Positions 23,963-35,504 of a DNA stretch of 64,000 nucleotides are shown piece after piece; position 1 is the stretch's first letter; each line of letters begins with the position of its first letter. The notes under the pieces were generated by a model. It searched no databases. It was given only the letters and a program-made list of their open reading frames with translations, and was not told where the DNA came from. The translations under genes and the position numbers were made by a program. This stretch comes from Ramazzottius varieornatus (taxonomy: Eukaryota > Tardigrada > Eutardigrada > Parachela > Ramazzottiidae), in NCBI GenBank assembly GCA_001949185.1, contig BDGG01000008.1, forward strand, positions 1,547,648 to 1,611,647, in the 5' to 3' direction.

Positions 23963-26900
23963 ATGACAACTTCTGATAAGCCGCAGCAGCAGGAGACTGC
24001 AGATACGAAGACTGAGTTCACCAACAAGAAAGCATTCGAGCGTCTGCCCAAGACAATCGTCCCTTCGCACTACGATCTCCGTATTCAGCCTCGTCTGAAG
24101 GATGCCACCTTCGACGGTCAAGTGGAAATTCATGTGCAGGTACAGTACGCGTGTTTGCTTTACCGATTGTTCTGCTAAGCCTTGCTTCCTTGTTCTTTCT
24201 GTTTAGGTCAACGAGTCAACCAACATTGTTACCGTTGATTGTGCCGAGATCGAAATTTCCGAAGCTGCGTTCATCGGGCACGATGGCAAAGAAATTCCGT
24301 CGAAGGACAAGCAAATCCTGAAGGAGATGGAACGCATACGGTAAGGGACGGAGCTCGTCTTCCTGACCGTGATCTAACGGTAGTCTTGAATGATATGTCG
24401 TTATAGCTTCGAATTCGGGGATAAGTTGCCAACTGGCAAAGGCAAGCTTCGCTTCAAGTACACTGGTGTGCTCAACGATAAGCTCCGTGGATTCTATCGT
24501 AACATTTACACCGTTAACGGCGAGGAACGATATGGGGCTTGCACGCAGTTTGAGGTTAGCATAAATTAATAACCTTGTTCGTCCCATGTGAAGCTGCTGA
24601 CGTTGTTTACTTCCGTTTAGTCGTGCTTCGCGAGGCAGTGTCTTCCGTGTTGGGACGAACCTGCCTTCAAAGCCACTTTCGATGTCACACTTGTGGTTGA
24701 CAAGCACATCGTAGCCCTGTCGAACATGGTAATTATTTTGATGGAGGTTACGTTTACGTTGAATTGTAATCGTTTGCTTGGACGGGTTATCTTGTTTCAG
24801 CCAGTGAAGTCGGAAGAGCCCTTGGAAGGAGATGGCGCCTGGAAAGTGGTCAAGTACGACACTACGCCGATCATGTCGACCTACCTTCTCGCTCTGGTCG
24901 TCGGTGAGTTCGACTTTCTGGAGGACAAAACCGAAGATGGTATCGTCGTTCGAGTGTATACTCCCCTGGGCAAGAAGGAACAAGGACAGTTCGCCCTGGA
25001 CGTAAGTTCGAGGTTTTCTGATATATGTGGAAGGCCGGCAAACGAAACGTAAAAGATTGATTTGTTGAGTGGCACCCGTTTGCAGTGATATGGGCCGGAA
25101 GAGTGCGCTGCTTAAAAGACGTGACCAGATCTTTTTTCGCCGAGCGGCACATGTTTGCAGCGTTAGTGCCCGAGAGCGTGCGCCACTTGACATCACGATT
25201 CTGCATGTTTCGTTAGCCGGTCTTCCGTTTTACAGAGGATATGTCTTCGGGGTCCTGACGATCTATCTGTGATTTCTAGTTTGCAGTAAAGACACTACCG
25301 TACTACAGAGAGTTTTTTTCCGTGGCGTACCCACTGCCCAAGTGCGACCTGATCGCCATTCAGAACTTCGCCATGGGCGCCATGGAAAATTGGGGCTGCA
25401 TCACCTTCCGCGAGACTGCCGTTCTTGTTGATCCGAACAACTCTTCGGCAGCTGGACGACAGCGAGTAGCGCTGGTTGTCGGGCACGAATTGGCCCACAT
25501 GTGGTTCGGCAACATCGTCACTATGGAATGGTGAGTGATGTATGACAACCGGTCAACAACTTTTTCCGTCAAATTCAAGGGTTATCTTTTCTCTTGTGAA
25601 ACCTTTCTTGATCATCCCAGGTGGACTGAGCTGTGGCTGAACGAGGGTTTCGCTTCTTTTGTCGAACACATCAGCGTAGAGAAGCAGTTTCCCGACTGGA
25701 AGATTTGGTATCAGTTCGTCGATGATTTCTTTTCCAGCGCTATGAAGCTTGATGCTTTGAACAGGTAAGACCGTTTAAATGCTTATTCATTATCCTAGAA
25801 GGTTTTCCATCCCCTTGTTATTGGGTTCCTTTAGTTCCCACCCGATCGAAGTGCCGGTCGGTCACCCCGATGAAGTGGAGGAAATTTTCGACGCCATTTC
25901 GTACGAGAAAGGTGCATCCGTCATTCGCATGTTGTTTGACTTCCTCGGTGAAGAGGTAAGTTCGAAAACGTTCTCGTTTGTACCGAGTTGAACACGAACA
26001 AAGTTTCGTCTTCTAGGGCTTTAAAGCCGGTCTTTCCAACTACCTGCAAGAGTTCGAGTACAAGAATGCCACCACGAAGGACCTGTGGCGTCACTTTGAG
26101 CAGGCTACCGGTAAGCCCGTTTCCACCATCATGAGTGACTGGACCATGAAGAAGGGATACCCAGTTGTCGCTGTGAGTTATATGCGAATCAATTTTGTAA
26201 CGATAAGCTAAGGGAACTTCTGTTGAAGGAAATTTTAAGGAAAATTGCTAAATAAAACTTTGGAAATTTTGGGTTGATTCTGTTTGGTTGTTTTCGGTAG
26301 GCTGATCTTGAATATGGCAAGAACGGCAAAGCTACGTTGAAGCTCAGTCAGAAGAAGTTTTCGCTGTTGGACCAAGGTGAGCAGAACCTCTGGAGCATTC
26401 CCATGACAGTTCAAGTCCTGCCGACCAACGAACGACAGGGTGTCGGACTGGTCAAGCAGATGTTCGATAAGAGGGAAGACAACTTCACGCTGGACAATGT
26501 CCAGGAGACCCAACCTGTTTTGGTAAGCAACCGGCCCACATCTAGGAACTCGGCATGCAAATCCGACAAGATTGTTTTATTAACTGGCGCATGTTTCCAG
26601 TCTTGTTGACTGAAAGCGCCACTTGGAAGAACGACATGTCGACTTTGTTCGCCTAAGTTAGGTCCCATTCCATACACGCGAACATAATTATTTCAATCGA
26701 TTTTACTCTTTCATTTTTCAGCGACGTTTTGATTTGCAGATTAACGCCAATCTAATTGGGTTTTACCGCGTGAAGTATTCCGACAAGATGTTGCAGCTGT
26801 TGGTTCCGCATATTAGCAGTGGCGCATTAGCTCCGCTGGATCGCATGGGTATTCAGAACGATTTAATGGCTTTGGTAAGTCGGATGAAGTTCGATGAACG

Positions 26901-28993
26901 TCCTCGACAGATACTATGGTTGCGACCGGTTGGTGAAGGAATAATGGGGAAAATACTCGGTTGGTTCTTTCTTGTAGGTGCTTTCCGGTGATGTCTCGGT
27001 TCCATCGTTGTTTGAGCTCTGGCGCAGCGCTTACAAGAATCATGAGAAGGACCCCATCGTTTGGCAAAACATTTTGACGCACGTTGGACGCTTTTCAGCT
27101 TTAATGGCTTACACTGATAGTCATGACGAATATCAACAGTACTCTTGGGAGATTCTGGTGCCGCTTTTGCGGCAAATCGGTTGGGGTTCTAAAGAAAAAC
27201 AAGGTAATTTATACTCTATCCGAAAGGACGCTCTGTAAGCATGAGATCAGACCCAGGCCAACAAGCTCGACAAGATTGTTTTTCAAGTGGCGCACGCTTC
27301 CTGCCAGTAACACTAGAAACGTACGCCACTGGGAGAAAGGATCTGGTCGACTTAGTTGGTCTAGCTTCCACAGAACGATTTTCGATGAACTCATCTATAG
27401 GCCACTTGGAGTCGCTTCTTCGAGAATCGCTAGTCGATCGTCTGGTCAAGTCCGGCCATCCCGAAACAGTCAAGACGGCACAGGAGCTGTTTGAGAAGTA
27501 TCTGAATGGTGATAACGGCGTCCCTACAGAAATTCGCCGAGCGGTACGTGCTGTAGTGCTGGTTGTGGATATCTTGGTGTGTTGTGTGTTGAACTGTTTT
27601 TGTTTGGCAGATCTTCATTGCTGCTACAGCGTATGGAGGAAAAGAAGGTTACGAAAAGCTGTGGAGCCTCTATGAAAAGTCCGAACTGCAGGAGGAGAAA
27701 GTGAAGATGCTGGTGGCTCTTGGCTGGACCCAAGACACCGCTCTGCACCAAAAAACCTTGGACTCTGCTTTAAGTGTAAGAAAATGAGTGAAATACCTTT
27801 CAAACGATATGACAGATTTCAAGTTGACATTCTCAAGTTGGATGGTGGAATGCTCGTAGCAGAGTCGTTTTTTCAAGTGGCGCGTGTTGCCAGCCTACAA
27901 CCGTGGAAGTATGCGCCACTTGGAGAAAACCTCTAGCCAAGTGACTCGAGTTTGCCAAGCTCGAAGCTCCCATTTTTGAACTTCGGTTTTGTAGAAACAT
28001 GATATGTTTGTACCCATCTGTTTCGATTTTTTCTGCAGAAACAAGTTCGATCGCAAGATGTCGTTTATGTCTTGGCCGGGTGTGCTCATGATGTTGATGG
28101 GCGTGAACGAACCTGGCAGTGGATTCAGAAGAACTGGGAGGCTTTGAAAGAGAGCCAGCATCCTTCCTTGTTCTCGCGAGGCCTCCAGAGTGTCTTTAAC
28201 AATTTCGCCTCGGAAGAGAAAGCGCAAGAGCTGGAAGAGTTTTTGAAGTCGCACAAGCTTGAACAAGGAGAACGAGGTACGTCATGCGGGCTCTTAACAC
28301 TTTCAGCACGATCGTTTTCATGTTTGCAAAATAGTACCGTCTTTGTGTATACAGGAATTTTGTTGGCTGGTACCGTGTTGCGGAGGCTGGCCCAACCAAT
28401 AGGCAATTTTCGAAATTTCAAAATTCGGTTAATTGGCAGGCCATGAACGCCAAATCTCAAAAGAGTGAACTGGTCGTCTTGATTTTCTTCTGACCGCACT
28501 GATGACTACAAAATTTATCCCAGGCTCGGCTTCGACAGATAAGACTATCCCCAGTGCTCCAGTTTTTTCCTATGCGAATACCGTGCACGTGTCTCGCGCG
28601 ATGAGACGAAACACCAAATTTACCAGAACCACCCGAATGACCACTAATAACCGCTTGATCATTCACCAAAGCACCACTAATGACCGCTGGTCATTATTGT
28701 TGCTTTGGTGAGAAGACCGAGGTACATGCAAATAAAAAGACCCAGACCCGAAAGACCAAAAGCTAAAACTGGGAGGTGAATAAAACTGGGTGATTGTATA
28801 CACAAAGAGGACGGTCGTACGCAGAGTGTTGACTATTGTTTAGACGTTAAATTCAAGTGAGTGATGGGTGATATCGGGTTTTCTTACAGCTATGGAGCAA
28901 GCGATGGAAACTATCAGAATTCAAGCCAACTGGCTCAAACGCGATGGTGACAATGGACGAAAATGGCTCCAGGCACAGACTTTCTCCATATGA
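23963..28993 (+). CDS. NPEPPS: Puromycin-sensitive aminopeptidase (M1 zinc metallopeptidase)
   Basis: Sixteen exons from MTTSDKPQQQ: 23963-24139, 24207-24340, 24407-24554, 24621-24728, 24801-25001, 25280-25530, 25621-25764, 25835-25955, 26017-26172, 26301-26522, 26722-26874, 26978-27203, 27401-27543, 27611-27775, 28039-28276 and 28890-28993. All phases close, giving 896 aa (human about 919). Active site: exopeptidase motif GAMENWG, zinc motif HELAHMWFGNIVTMEW plus the downstream E in WLNEGFASF. It removes N-terminal residues from cytosolic peptides. An in-frame region upstream of 23963 (from an acceptor at 23908) may join a leader exon beginning at 23618 (MLTRARLLSARW), as in the longer human form. 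The donor for that join is uncertain. Four introns carry palindromic elements. Confidence 0.93.
25031..25222. repeat. Palindromic element(s) in aminopeptidase intron 5
   Basis: Outer ends GGCCGGCAAACGAAACG and CGTTAGCCGGTC are inverted. Inside are one degenerate and one good GTGGCGCAC-type pair, suggesting one copy inserted beside or in another. Confidence 0.7.
26563..26653. repeat. Palindromic element in aminopeptidase intron 10
   Basis: ACTGGCGCATGTTTCCAGT faces AAAGCGCCACTTGG. Flanked by CGACAAGATTG and CATGTCGACTTTG, the family's outer arms. Confidence 0.75.
27259..27362. repeat. Palindromic element in aminopeptidase intron 12
   Basis: CTCGACAAGATTG, then TTCAAGTGGCGCACGCTTCC, then GTACGCCACTGGGAGAAAGG, then CTGGTCGACTTAG: nearly full-length inverted arms. 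Confidence 0.8.
27860..27957. repeat. Palindromic element in aminopeptidase intron 14
   Basis: TTTTCAAGTGGCGCGTGTTG faces TATGCGCCACTTGGAGAAAA. Family copy. Confidence 0.8.
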
Positions 28994-29217
28994 GGAATGG
29001 CGGGAACGTATTCGGCGGAAGGAACACTACCCCGGTTCCTGCATGAAAACTTCTTTCGAATTTGAGTTAGTTACTGTCACTGTGTTTTGAGCTCGTTGCT
29101 TCACTGTTTTCATATCTTTCCTTTCTATGATATCACATCTTCCTTCCAAATCTACAATCGACCGAAGATCTCCTTTCTGACGTATGTGGTAGGTCTTGGC
29201 AAGAGATTCTCTCGTTG

Positions 29218-29358
29218 TACTGTAATGCTTCATGAACTTGGCGAAGTGAGTCATCATACGCCCACGGTTGAACCCCGGTCCGGAAATGATTAATCCGCTA
29301 AGGGATGTTTCGCGCGTATGATGACTCACTTCGCCATGTTCATGAAGCATTACAGTAA
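29218..29358. mobile_element. MITE-like inverted repeat, TACTGTAATG termini
   Basis: Arms of about 43 bp start TACTGTAATGCTTCATGAAC and end with its near-perfect complement before AAGG. The inner arms GAAGTGAGTCATCATACGC also pair. The loop is about 50 bp. No coding capacity. Confidence 0.75.
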
Positions 29359-29655
29359 AAGGTTCGCTAACACTGTAGGAGTTGGAACATTCTATCAAAT
29401 GTGAAGGCAAAAGAAACTCTGATACCGGAAATTCCAAAGGTACACCCCGTTTCACTTGCGCACTTTCACTTGGTGCAAAAGCGAACTTTTTTCTCGAACC
29501 TTGATACCGGTCAGGCTTGACTTCCCTCTGCCCAAACTAGTCGCCAGAGATCCCTCTTTTATCCAGAGCTAAAGTTAAACTCAAACGTACAATAGGAAGA
29601 GACTACATGATTTCTTCTAAAACGTGGAGCCCTAAAAAATCTTCCCTTCATATAA

Positions 29656-29801
29656 TGTACTGTAATTATTCGCTGCGTCCGCGCAGTACGTCATCGAAGT
29701 ACAGCCCCAGTCCAGTTTCACGGATTGCGAAACCCCCTACGGGGGTGCATCGTCACGTACGTGTACGTACTGCGCGGACGCAGCGAATATTTACAGTACC
29801 T
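29656..29801. mobile_element. MITE-like inverted repeat, TACTGTAATT termini
   Basis: TACTGTAATTATTCGCTGCG at the left is answered by CGCAGCGAATATTTACAGTA at the right, with TCCGCGCAGTACG inside also inverted. The element at about 46.27 kb has the same inner arms. Confidence 0.75.
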
Positions 29802-30216
29802 TACAATTTTTTTCAACGAATGACTTCCCACCCCAGCGTTAAATTTTGCACTTTAGCAGTATTACCCATAAGTTGCTCTCACTTTGCAATAATTTGCCGA
29901 GATCGAAGGACCAGAGAATTTGTGGTCTTAAAACGTTTTGAACCCCCTATGCATTAATAGATTGTCATGTCAGGTAATTAATACATGACATTACGGGTAT
30001 GACTTTAAGCGCGAGCTGGATATGAGTTAATTTTGCCCGGATTCTTTGAAACTTCTTCCATCTACGCGATTCGCTTCTTCCGAATTCCCTTGGTTTAGTG
30101 CTGGAGGGTGGTGTTTCTTATCCTGCTAACTTTGATCTTGGCATTCGTAGGCAGAACAGGTACTGTGTCCTGACGTTCGTTGTACGAGTACCACTGTTTG
30201 GGACGCTACCGGATAG

Positions 30217-32146
30217 TGGAGCTACGAGTCACCCAACCGGAAGGAGAGCCACCGCCATATCGTACGATGGATGTCTTCGCTGATTTCGTGATGTTGGTTG
30301 TGCCAAAAGTTGGGCAAGAATGCGCACGATGGAAGTACGATGCACGGAAGAACGAGAAGACGTTGACGGTGTACAGGCTGAGCTACCACGACCAGACGGC
30401 TGTAGTGTCCGATTGTTTGTCTTTGCAGTTCTGCACCGAACCATCAAATCTCTTTACCTACTCGCTCATACCCACATTCACTTCCCAAGGAAACAAGAGG
30501 GAGACCAGCTTCATCCAGGACCTGCTTGGCAAGAGTGTGCTGACATCAGCCGCTGAAATTCAGAAGCTGTTGCATTGCCTGGATAGGGAAGATCAAGAGT
30601 CCGATAGTGACTTGGCGTTGCACATCGATGAGGCTGAAACTGAACAGGCATCTCATTATCCGCCGTTTTTCGAACGCGAAGGCACCCTTGGGAGCGATGC
30701 TTGCTCTTGGGGAGACGATGAAAAAGGCCACTCAGATGCAACGTCGGATTCTGATTTTCTAGTAAAGACAGAGAGTAGAATAAAGAAGAAGCTGAAAGAT
30801 CGACGCACTTCGTTACGTCGCTCAGCGAGAAATGTACCCGTAGAGCCCGAGATGCCAGTCAAGCGTGCAAGCAGACGGAAACGTAGTACAGAAGAACCAG
30901 AAATCGGTGTGAAAAAGATGAAAAAGAATGGTTTGCGGAAACGCTCACAGTCCTGCAAGAAAGGCAAACATTCCGAGGTGCAAGAAGCTCTTGTGGACTC
31001 GATTGTCTTCGAGGACATTCCATCCCTACCTCAGCACCCCACTTCCGGTGGAACGATACTCTCCTCACAGTACTGGACTCTCCCTGCCGAAGGTCGGACA
31101 AGACTGGACTGTACCAAGCACATTTTCATCGACAACGACGCTCTGAGCAGTCTACCGCACCTCTCTGCGGTTTCCCCGGAGGAACTCTTCACCGAGAGTG
31201 TCAAGTATGGCTGGTCGTTGGTAGAGCATTTGCTGGGCGGAAGTGAAGGCATTTCGAGAAGCTTTGCCTATGTGTCCAGTGGAACATGTCCCATCGAGAA
31301 GGAAGAGCTGATGGGAATCGTCGTCCAGCTTTCCGATGCAGTTCGCGGTAGGTCAGTGCAACACGTCGTTCTATCGGCAAAATTAATGGATAATTATGTG
31401 TACGGAAATTTGAAATGATTGCAGAGCATTTGCAGCGTTCATTCCATATCGACCGTGTGGGGGACGTCGGTAAAGCGATCATGGTGGTGATGAAGCCTAA
31501 ATTGGAGCTTCGCTACAAAGAGCTCGGAAGCACCAACGCCTGCCCATCTCATACCCGGCAACCGTCCGACATGCTGCTAAAAGGCCATCTGAAGAAAAGC
31601 TCGTACCCCGCTCCGAGGAAAGTCCAGCTTGCTCATGGTTTCGATTTTTACGGCGATGGGGATAAGCTTTTGGAAATCGAGGGTCGCTGCAGAGAAGATC
31701 CGCTGCAGGGTCGACGGTGCGGCATCTTTGCGATGGACGTGGTCGCCGAGCTGATTGGAGGCCTTGATGTCTTTCTCGAAGGACGCAAGCAGACGTATCG
31801 AGGGGGTACGGTCCTTCTTGGAGACGACATCTTCGAAGCTTTATTCTGTAGGTCCACAAAAATTATAGATCAAAAGAAATTGGAAGCTCGACCAGATCGT
31901 TTTCCCAAGTGGCGCACGTTATCAGTGAGACTTGCTGGAAGCGTGCGTCTCTGCTCGAGTTCAAAGTGGCGCATGTTTCCAGTAATATTGCCCGAGGAGC
32001 GCGCCACTTGGGATCTGGTCGAGTTTGTTTGGCAAGCACTCAATTATAAAAATAACGTACCAGTGTTTTCTGTTCCAGTAAGGGCTCGCAAAACGTTGAA
32101 TCTGGATGATACCATAGCCCTGAAGGAGTTCCGTGCATTTGTCTAA
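30217..32146 (+). CDS. Repeat-unit nuclear-type protein, N-terminal part (family not recognised)
   Basis: Exons about 30217-31347, 31425-31847 and about 32081-32146. The first in-frame ATG is 30267, but coding similarity in composition extends to an acceptor at 30216, so the 5' end is unresolved. Order: N-terminal unknown domain, acidic linker, strongly basic linker (RIKKKLKDRRTSLRRSARN and more, several NLS-like clusters), then two helical units. Unit 1 has YGWSLVEHLLGGSEG...EELMGIVVQLSDAVRG. Unit 2 has FAMDVVAELIGGLD...VLLGDDIFEALF. It ends EFRAFV at a TAA. The pattern (x-L-x-x-H/L-x-x-GG-x-E, then L-L-x-DDI) recalls BEN domains only loosely. Proposed role: chromatin or DNA binding, an inference from NLS-like linkers. 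Confidence 0.5.
31885..32033. repeat. Palindromic element(s) in an intron of the repeat-unit gene
   Basis: GCTCGACCAGATCG, CCAAGTGGCGCACG, a second GTGGCGCATGTTTCCAGT, GCGCCACTTGG and CTGGTCGAGTTTG: a full outer palindrome with a duplicated left arm. Confidence 0.8.
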
Positions 32147-32203
32147 AAACATCGGTCTAACCGTGACCAAAGGAAGATTGAGACTGGAGGAAATACAAGT
32201 CTT

Positions 32204-33261
32204 ATGGCTTCGGTCCTGTTTCGGCCCGAAGTTGGTCCTTCTTTCGGTGCCTGTAGTAATGCGGATCCACCGGCGAAGCTTGGTCATAACTATTGGACAA
32301 CAGCAGCCCCGCATCGAACTGCACTCACACCGAGCTCTGCCTTCTACGTGGACAAGACCAAGCTAGCCGAATATCAGCGCTATTTCGGCCCGGAGTCAAC
32401 CAAGAAGCTTGTGCATTGTTGGCCTGCATACTTGAAAGCATTGGTACAACATGTTGCCGGAGGCGAAGAAAGCTACATGCGGGCGCTGCTAGACATCCGG
32501 AAGACGGACCCGGGCTCTCCAGTGCTGGATCCCGTCTTGTTGGATGACATTTTCGGTAAGTCCTGCAGAGCTACGCCTAAGGTGGAAAGTCTTGATAGAA
32601 CTGCCGATAATATCCAATGCAGTTAAACGATTTCATTTTAGAACACATGGTGCTTCTTTATAAGTCGCCAAACGTGGTTAAACCAAGAGCGCGGATTGCG
32701 CTGCTCAGGTTTAGCAGTCATCAGCTTGAACTGTACGACAAAGGAACAACGCGTTGGCATTTCCCCGACTTGGATGACCGCCCAAAACCGGAAGTGTTGG
32801 TCTTGTTGGAAGAGCAAGAATACTGGCGAAAGCCGGCGCCCGATCGGACACAGCTTCGACCGGGCCACGAAGTTTACATCGGAACGAAGATACTGGAAAG
32901 TATCGCTTCCTACTTCGGGCCTCAGTCCAATGAGAACTGCATCAAGCAGTACAGCTATGCCGTGTTGGCTCACATGATGGGTGGAGTGGAAACTGCTTTA
33001 AAACTTAAGGCAGCAAAAACCTTTGCGGAAGGAGTTCGTAGCATGTTCCTTTTGGACGATGTCATTGCGGTGGCTCTGCACGCTGATGAGGTCTTTCATC
33101 TGAGGTTCTCCGTTAATCCTTCTGACATTATAGTCTTCACCGGAGTGAAACTGGTTCGGCTGACAGAATCACGAACCAGGAACAGAAAACGCCCGACAGG
33201 TCGAAGTGCTCGTAAGCGAGAACCGAAGAATCTTTTGCATTTCGCTCTTAGCGTTACTTGA
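32204..33261 (+). CDS. Repeat-unit nuclear-type protein, C-terminal part or second gene
   Basis: Exon 32204 (frame open from about 32147) to about 32555, intron, exon 32639-33261. Unit 3: EYQRYFGPESTKKLVHCWPA, LVQHVAGGEESYMRALL, LDPVLLDDIFG. Unit 4: KILESIASYFGPQSNENCIK, VLAHMMGGVETALKL, FLLDDVIAVALHADEVFHL. Between them lies FPDLDDRPKPEVLVLLEEQE, and a basic tail ends NLLHFALSVT. The Gly codon before EHMVLLY is split in phase 1 exactly as before EHLQRSF in unit 1, so units arose by exon-scale duplication. An in-frame TAA (32144-32146) separates this from the upstream part: either an unrecognised intron removes it, or this is a second gene with Met at 32204. Confidence 0.5.
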
Positions 33262-33404
33262 ATAGCCAGTTCTGTTCTCAGTTCGCTGTTTGTTTTATGA
33301 AGCCTTTTGGTTTTCTGTGTGGTAAAAACAGATGCCGCCTTTAGTCGGTGCCCATCATTATGTCCATGCCCATAATTAGGCGAAGTACGTGTACAGGGAA
33401 AGGT

Positions 33405-33495
33405 TGTTTCCGTTGCTGAGTTAGCTACACCTTATAACCAGTAGGCCTTTCGATGGCCTACTCCCAATACCTGCTGGCTAACTCAACAACCGCTC
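33405..33495. repeat. Hairpin / short inverted repeat
   Basis: GTTGCTGAGTTAGC and GCTGGCTAACTCAACAAC pair, with inner arms GTAGGCC/GGCCTAC around TTTCGAT. Sits just downstream of the repeat-unit gene. Confidence 0.65.
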
Positions 33496-33539
33496 CCTCG
33501 TACGTCCTCGATTAGTAACCATCGCTTCAATTTTAAGAA

Positions 33540-34600
33540 GAAACTGCAGAAAGAAGAGAAGGTTGAGGTGACCGGTGAGGAATCTGAAGAGCAAAAGGAC
33601 GTAGCAGAAGACAAAGAAGAGTGTAAAGAAAGCATTGAAGAGCAGATGGAACAAGTGAAGAAGGATGAATTACTGTGTAAGCGATTAGAAGAATTTGAGA
33701 GGTTTGTCTGCCGGTTTGGCTACCCTCGTAGACTGGCAGAGTACAGAGGAGTGAAGGGTGATCGAGATTACACCTTGAAAAGAACGGCGGAAATATCACG
33801 CCGCATAGTGGCTTATAACCCAAAATGGTTAATGCCATTCAAATGCAATATCGACTTTCAGTTTATTACAGATGTCTGGGCGGCTGTGGAATAATTATTT
33901 TCATATGTGTCGAAGCCTGAGAGCAAGGACAGGGAGATTTTGGGAGTTGTGGTGAAAAAATGTCCCGACGATACAAGTCTCCTGTCGGTGTTATATCAGC
34001 TTGGTAATGCCGTCTTGTCGCATAGACAGGTAGGGAAGGTTGAAGCTGCTATGCTTCTGTTGGGCTGTCCTTTGTACTATTGCAGCACTTCGTCCGCTTT
34101 TGTGGATTTGACTTTTCCGATAATCGAACCCGTATTGTAAAAAATGGGCGGCTTGGTACTGGAGAAGAACTTTCGAAGAGTGATTTATGCTTTCGTTGGT
34201 GGATCATTATACGAGTCGGACTGATTGTGCGAACTTGCAAGGTGATTGTGCTGACGTCCTAAGAGAAATGTCTCTGTACGAACTTGCTAGCTGGTTTGTA
34301 GTTGAAGTGAAAGGAGAGAGAGAAGTGGGTGAAAATTTCGACCAAGAGGATATCGCGTCGGAAGATTAGAAAGACAGCAAGTGTGACTTCGTCGTCAATC
34401 CTAATTGGGAGAAGCGAGGTAAAGAGCCGCCATTCAAAACCAGCACATGGAACAAGGAAGTTGGCCCGCCTTCAGTATAAATTCGCGGGGCGGCACCCTA
34501 ACGGGTACTGTTGCCGCCGAGGGAGGCTAAAGGGGAAGAAAACGGGAACTGGGATGATGGCAGCGCGTATCCCAAGTTCCCAACCATTGAATTACTCCCT
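33540..34600 (+). mobile_element. Helitron relic (Rep/helicase polyprotein fragment)
   Basis: 33568-33894 reads RRIVAYNPKWLMPFKCNIDF then ITDVWAAVE, a stop, then in the same frame LFSYVSKPESKD. This matches the Helitron block in which VxYNPxLLxKYxCHINxE is followed by a KYLFKYxxKG segment. 33907-34140 continues with SHRQVGKVEAAMLLLGCPLY and a CSTSSAFVDLTFP strand, the Helitron EAAxxLLxxPL region. 34269 gives MSLYELASWFVVE. The stop codons show an inactive copy. Helitron ends (TC/CTRR with hairpin) were not located. Confidence 0.65.
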
Positions 34601-35504
34601 GTGACTCAGAATGCAATGCTATAGCCTTATCTCCTTCTTTTGTGACCTACTTTCGCTTCTCCTCAGTCACATTCCATTCACAAGCTTATTTCCACTAATG
34701 TTGTACTTTGCCCTTCACTGGGCAAAGTTCAGCAGAGGGGTTCCAACACAAACTTACAAACAAAACCAGCTCCGCAACGACAGCTCGTGCCCAAAAATCC
34801 CTTGTTAGACCACCTGAAGCGGTTTGACATGGGATAACATGGGGTATCAAGTCGCATGCAAGGTTGTACTACTAATCTGTGCGAGCATTACGTAATAGCC
34901 TCAGATTGTATCGGCGGCAACAAAATGGGTATGTGTTGCGTCTGCGTGCTAAAAGGAAGAACGTTGCTTTCCGGTTTGACGCATCAAGCATCGAAAGGAG
35001 GGCATATGGAATTTTGATGCTGACTATTCCGTTTGGGCAAAATGAAACGCACTTTGTGACAGTTTTCCACGCTTGAATTGTCAATTTGCCGTCTTTTCCG
35101 CTTGGCCCAAACTATCGCTTCGTGCATGTATGAATTCCGCCGCGGAATGACGTTATTTGAACAAATTCGACATGCTTGAGCGGAATTAACTGCAGGATGT
35201 CAACTTGATAAAAAATGTTTTTCCATCAAAATCCACGTTGTGTTTCACTTTTCCACGATTATTTGGCGGAATTTGTTCTTTGATCCGAAGTTAATCAACA
35301 AAATACGATTTAGATTTAGACTTGTCGTACCAGTACAGTGGCATTATAGCATATCGTATAGTTTCCCGGCGGAAGACGGTGAGATGAAAACAAATGGGTA
35401 TCCGCAGCCCGAGTTACGGGATAACTTTTTCAGCTTCGAATGACTCTTCCTAGAAGTGGAATTGCTGGCAATATTTAGGAACATCGAGTGCTAGCCTCGC
35501 CACG
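34601..35504. other. Gene-poor DNA, nothing recognised
   Basis: Short frames only. It may be decayed transposon sequence belonging to the Helitron relic. Confidence 0.4.

Noticed and set aside
24216-25196. 326-aa minus-strand ORF
   Set aside because: Antisense to several well-supported exons of the aminopeptidase, so it is a frame shadow.
29271-29285. GGTTGAACCCCGGTCC, resembling a tRNA B-box
   Set aside because: It lies in the loop of a MITE, with no acceptor or anticodon stems around it.
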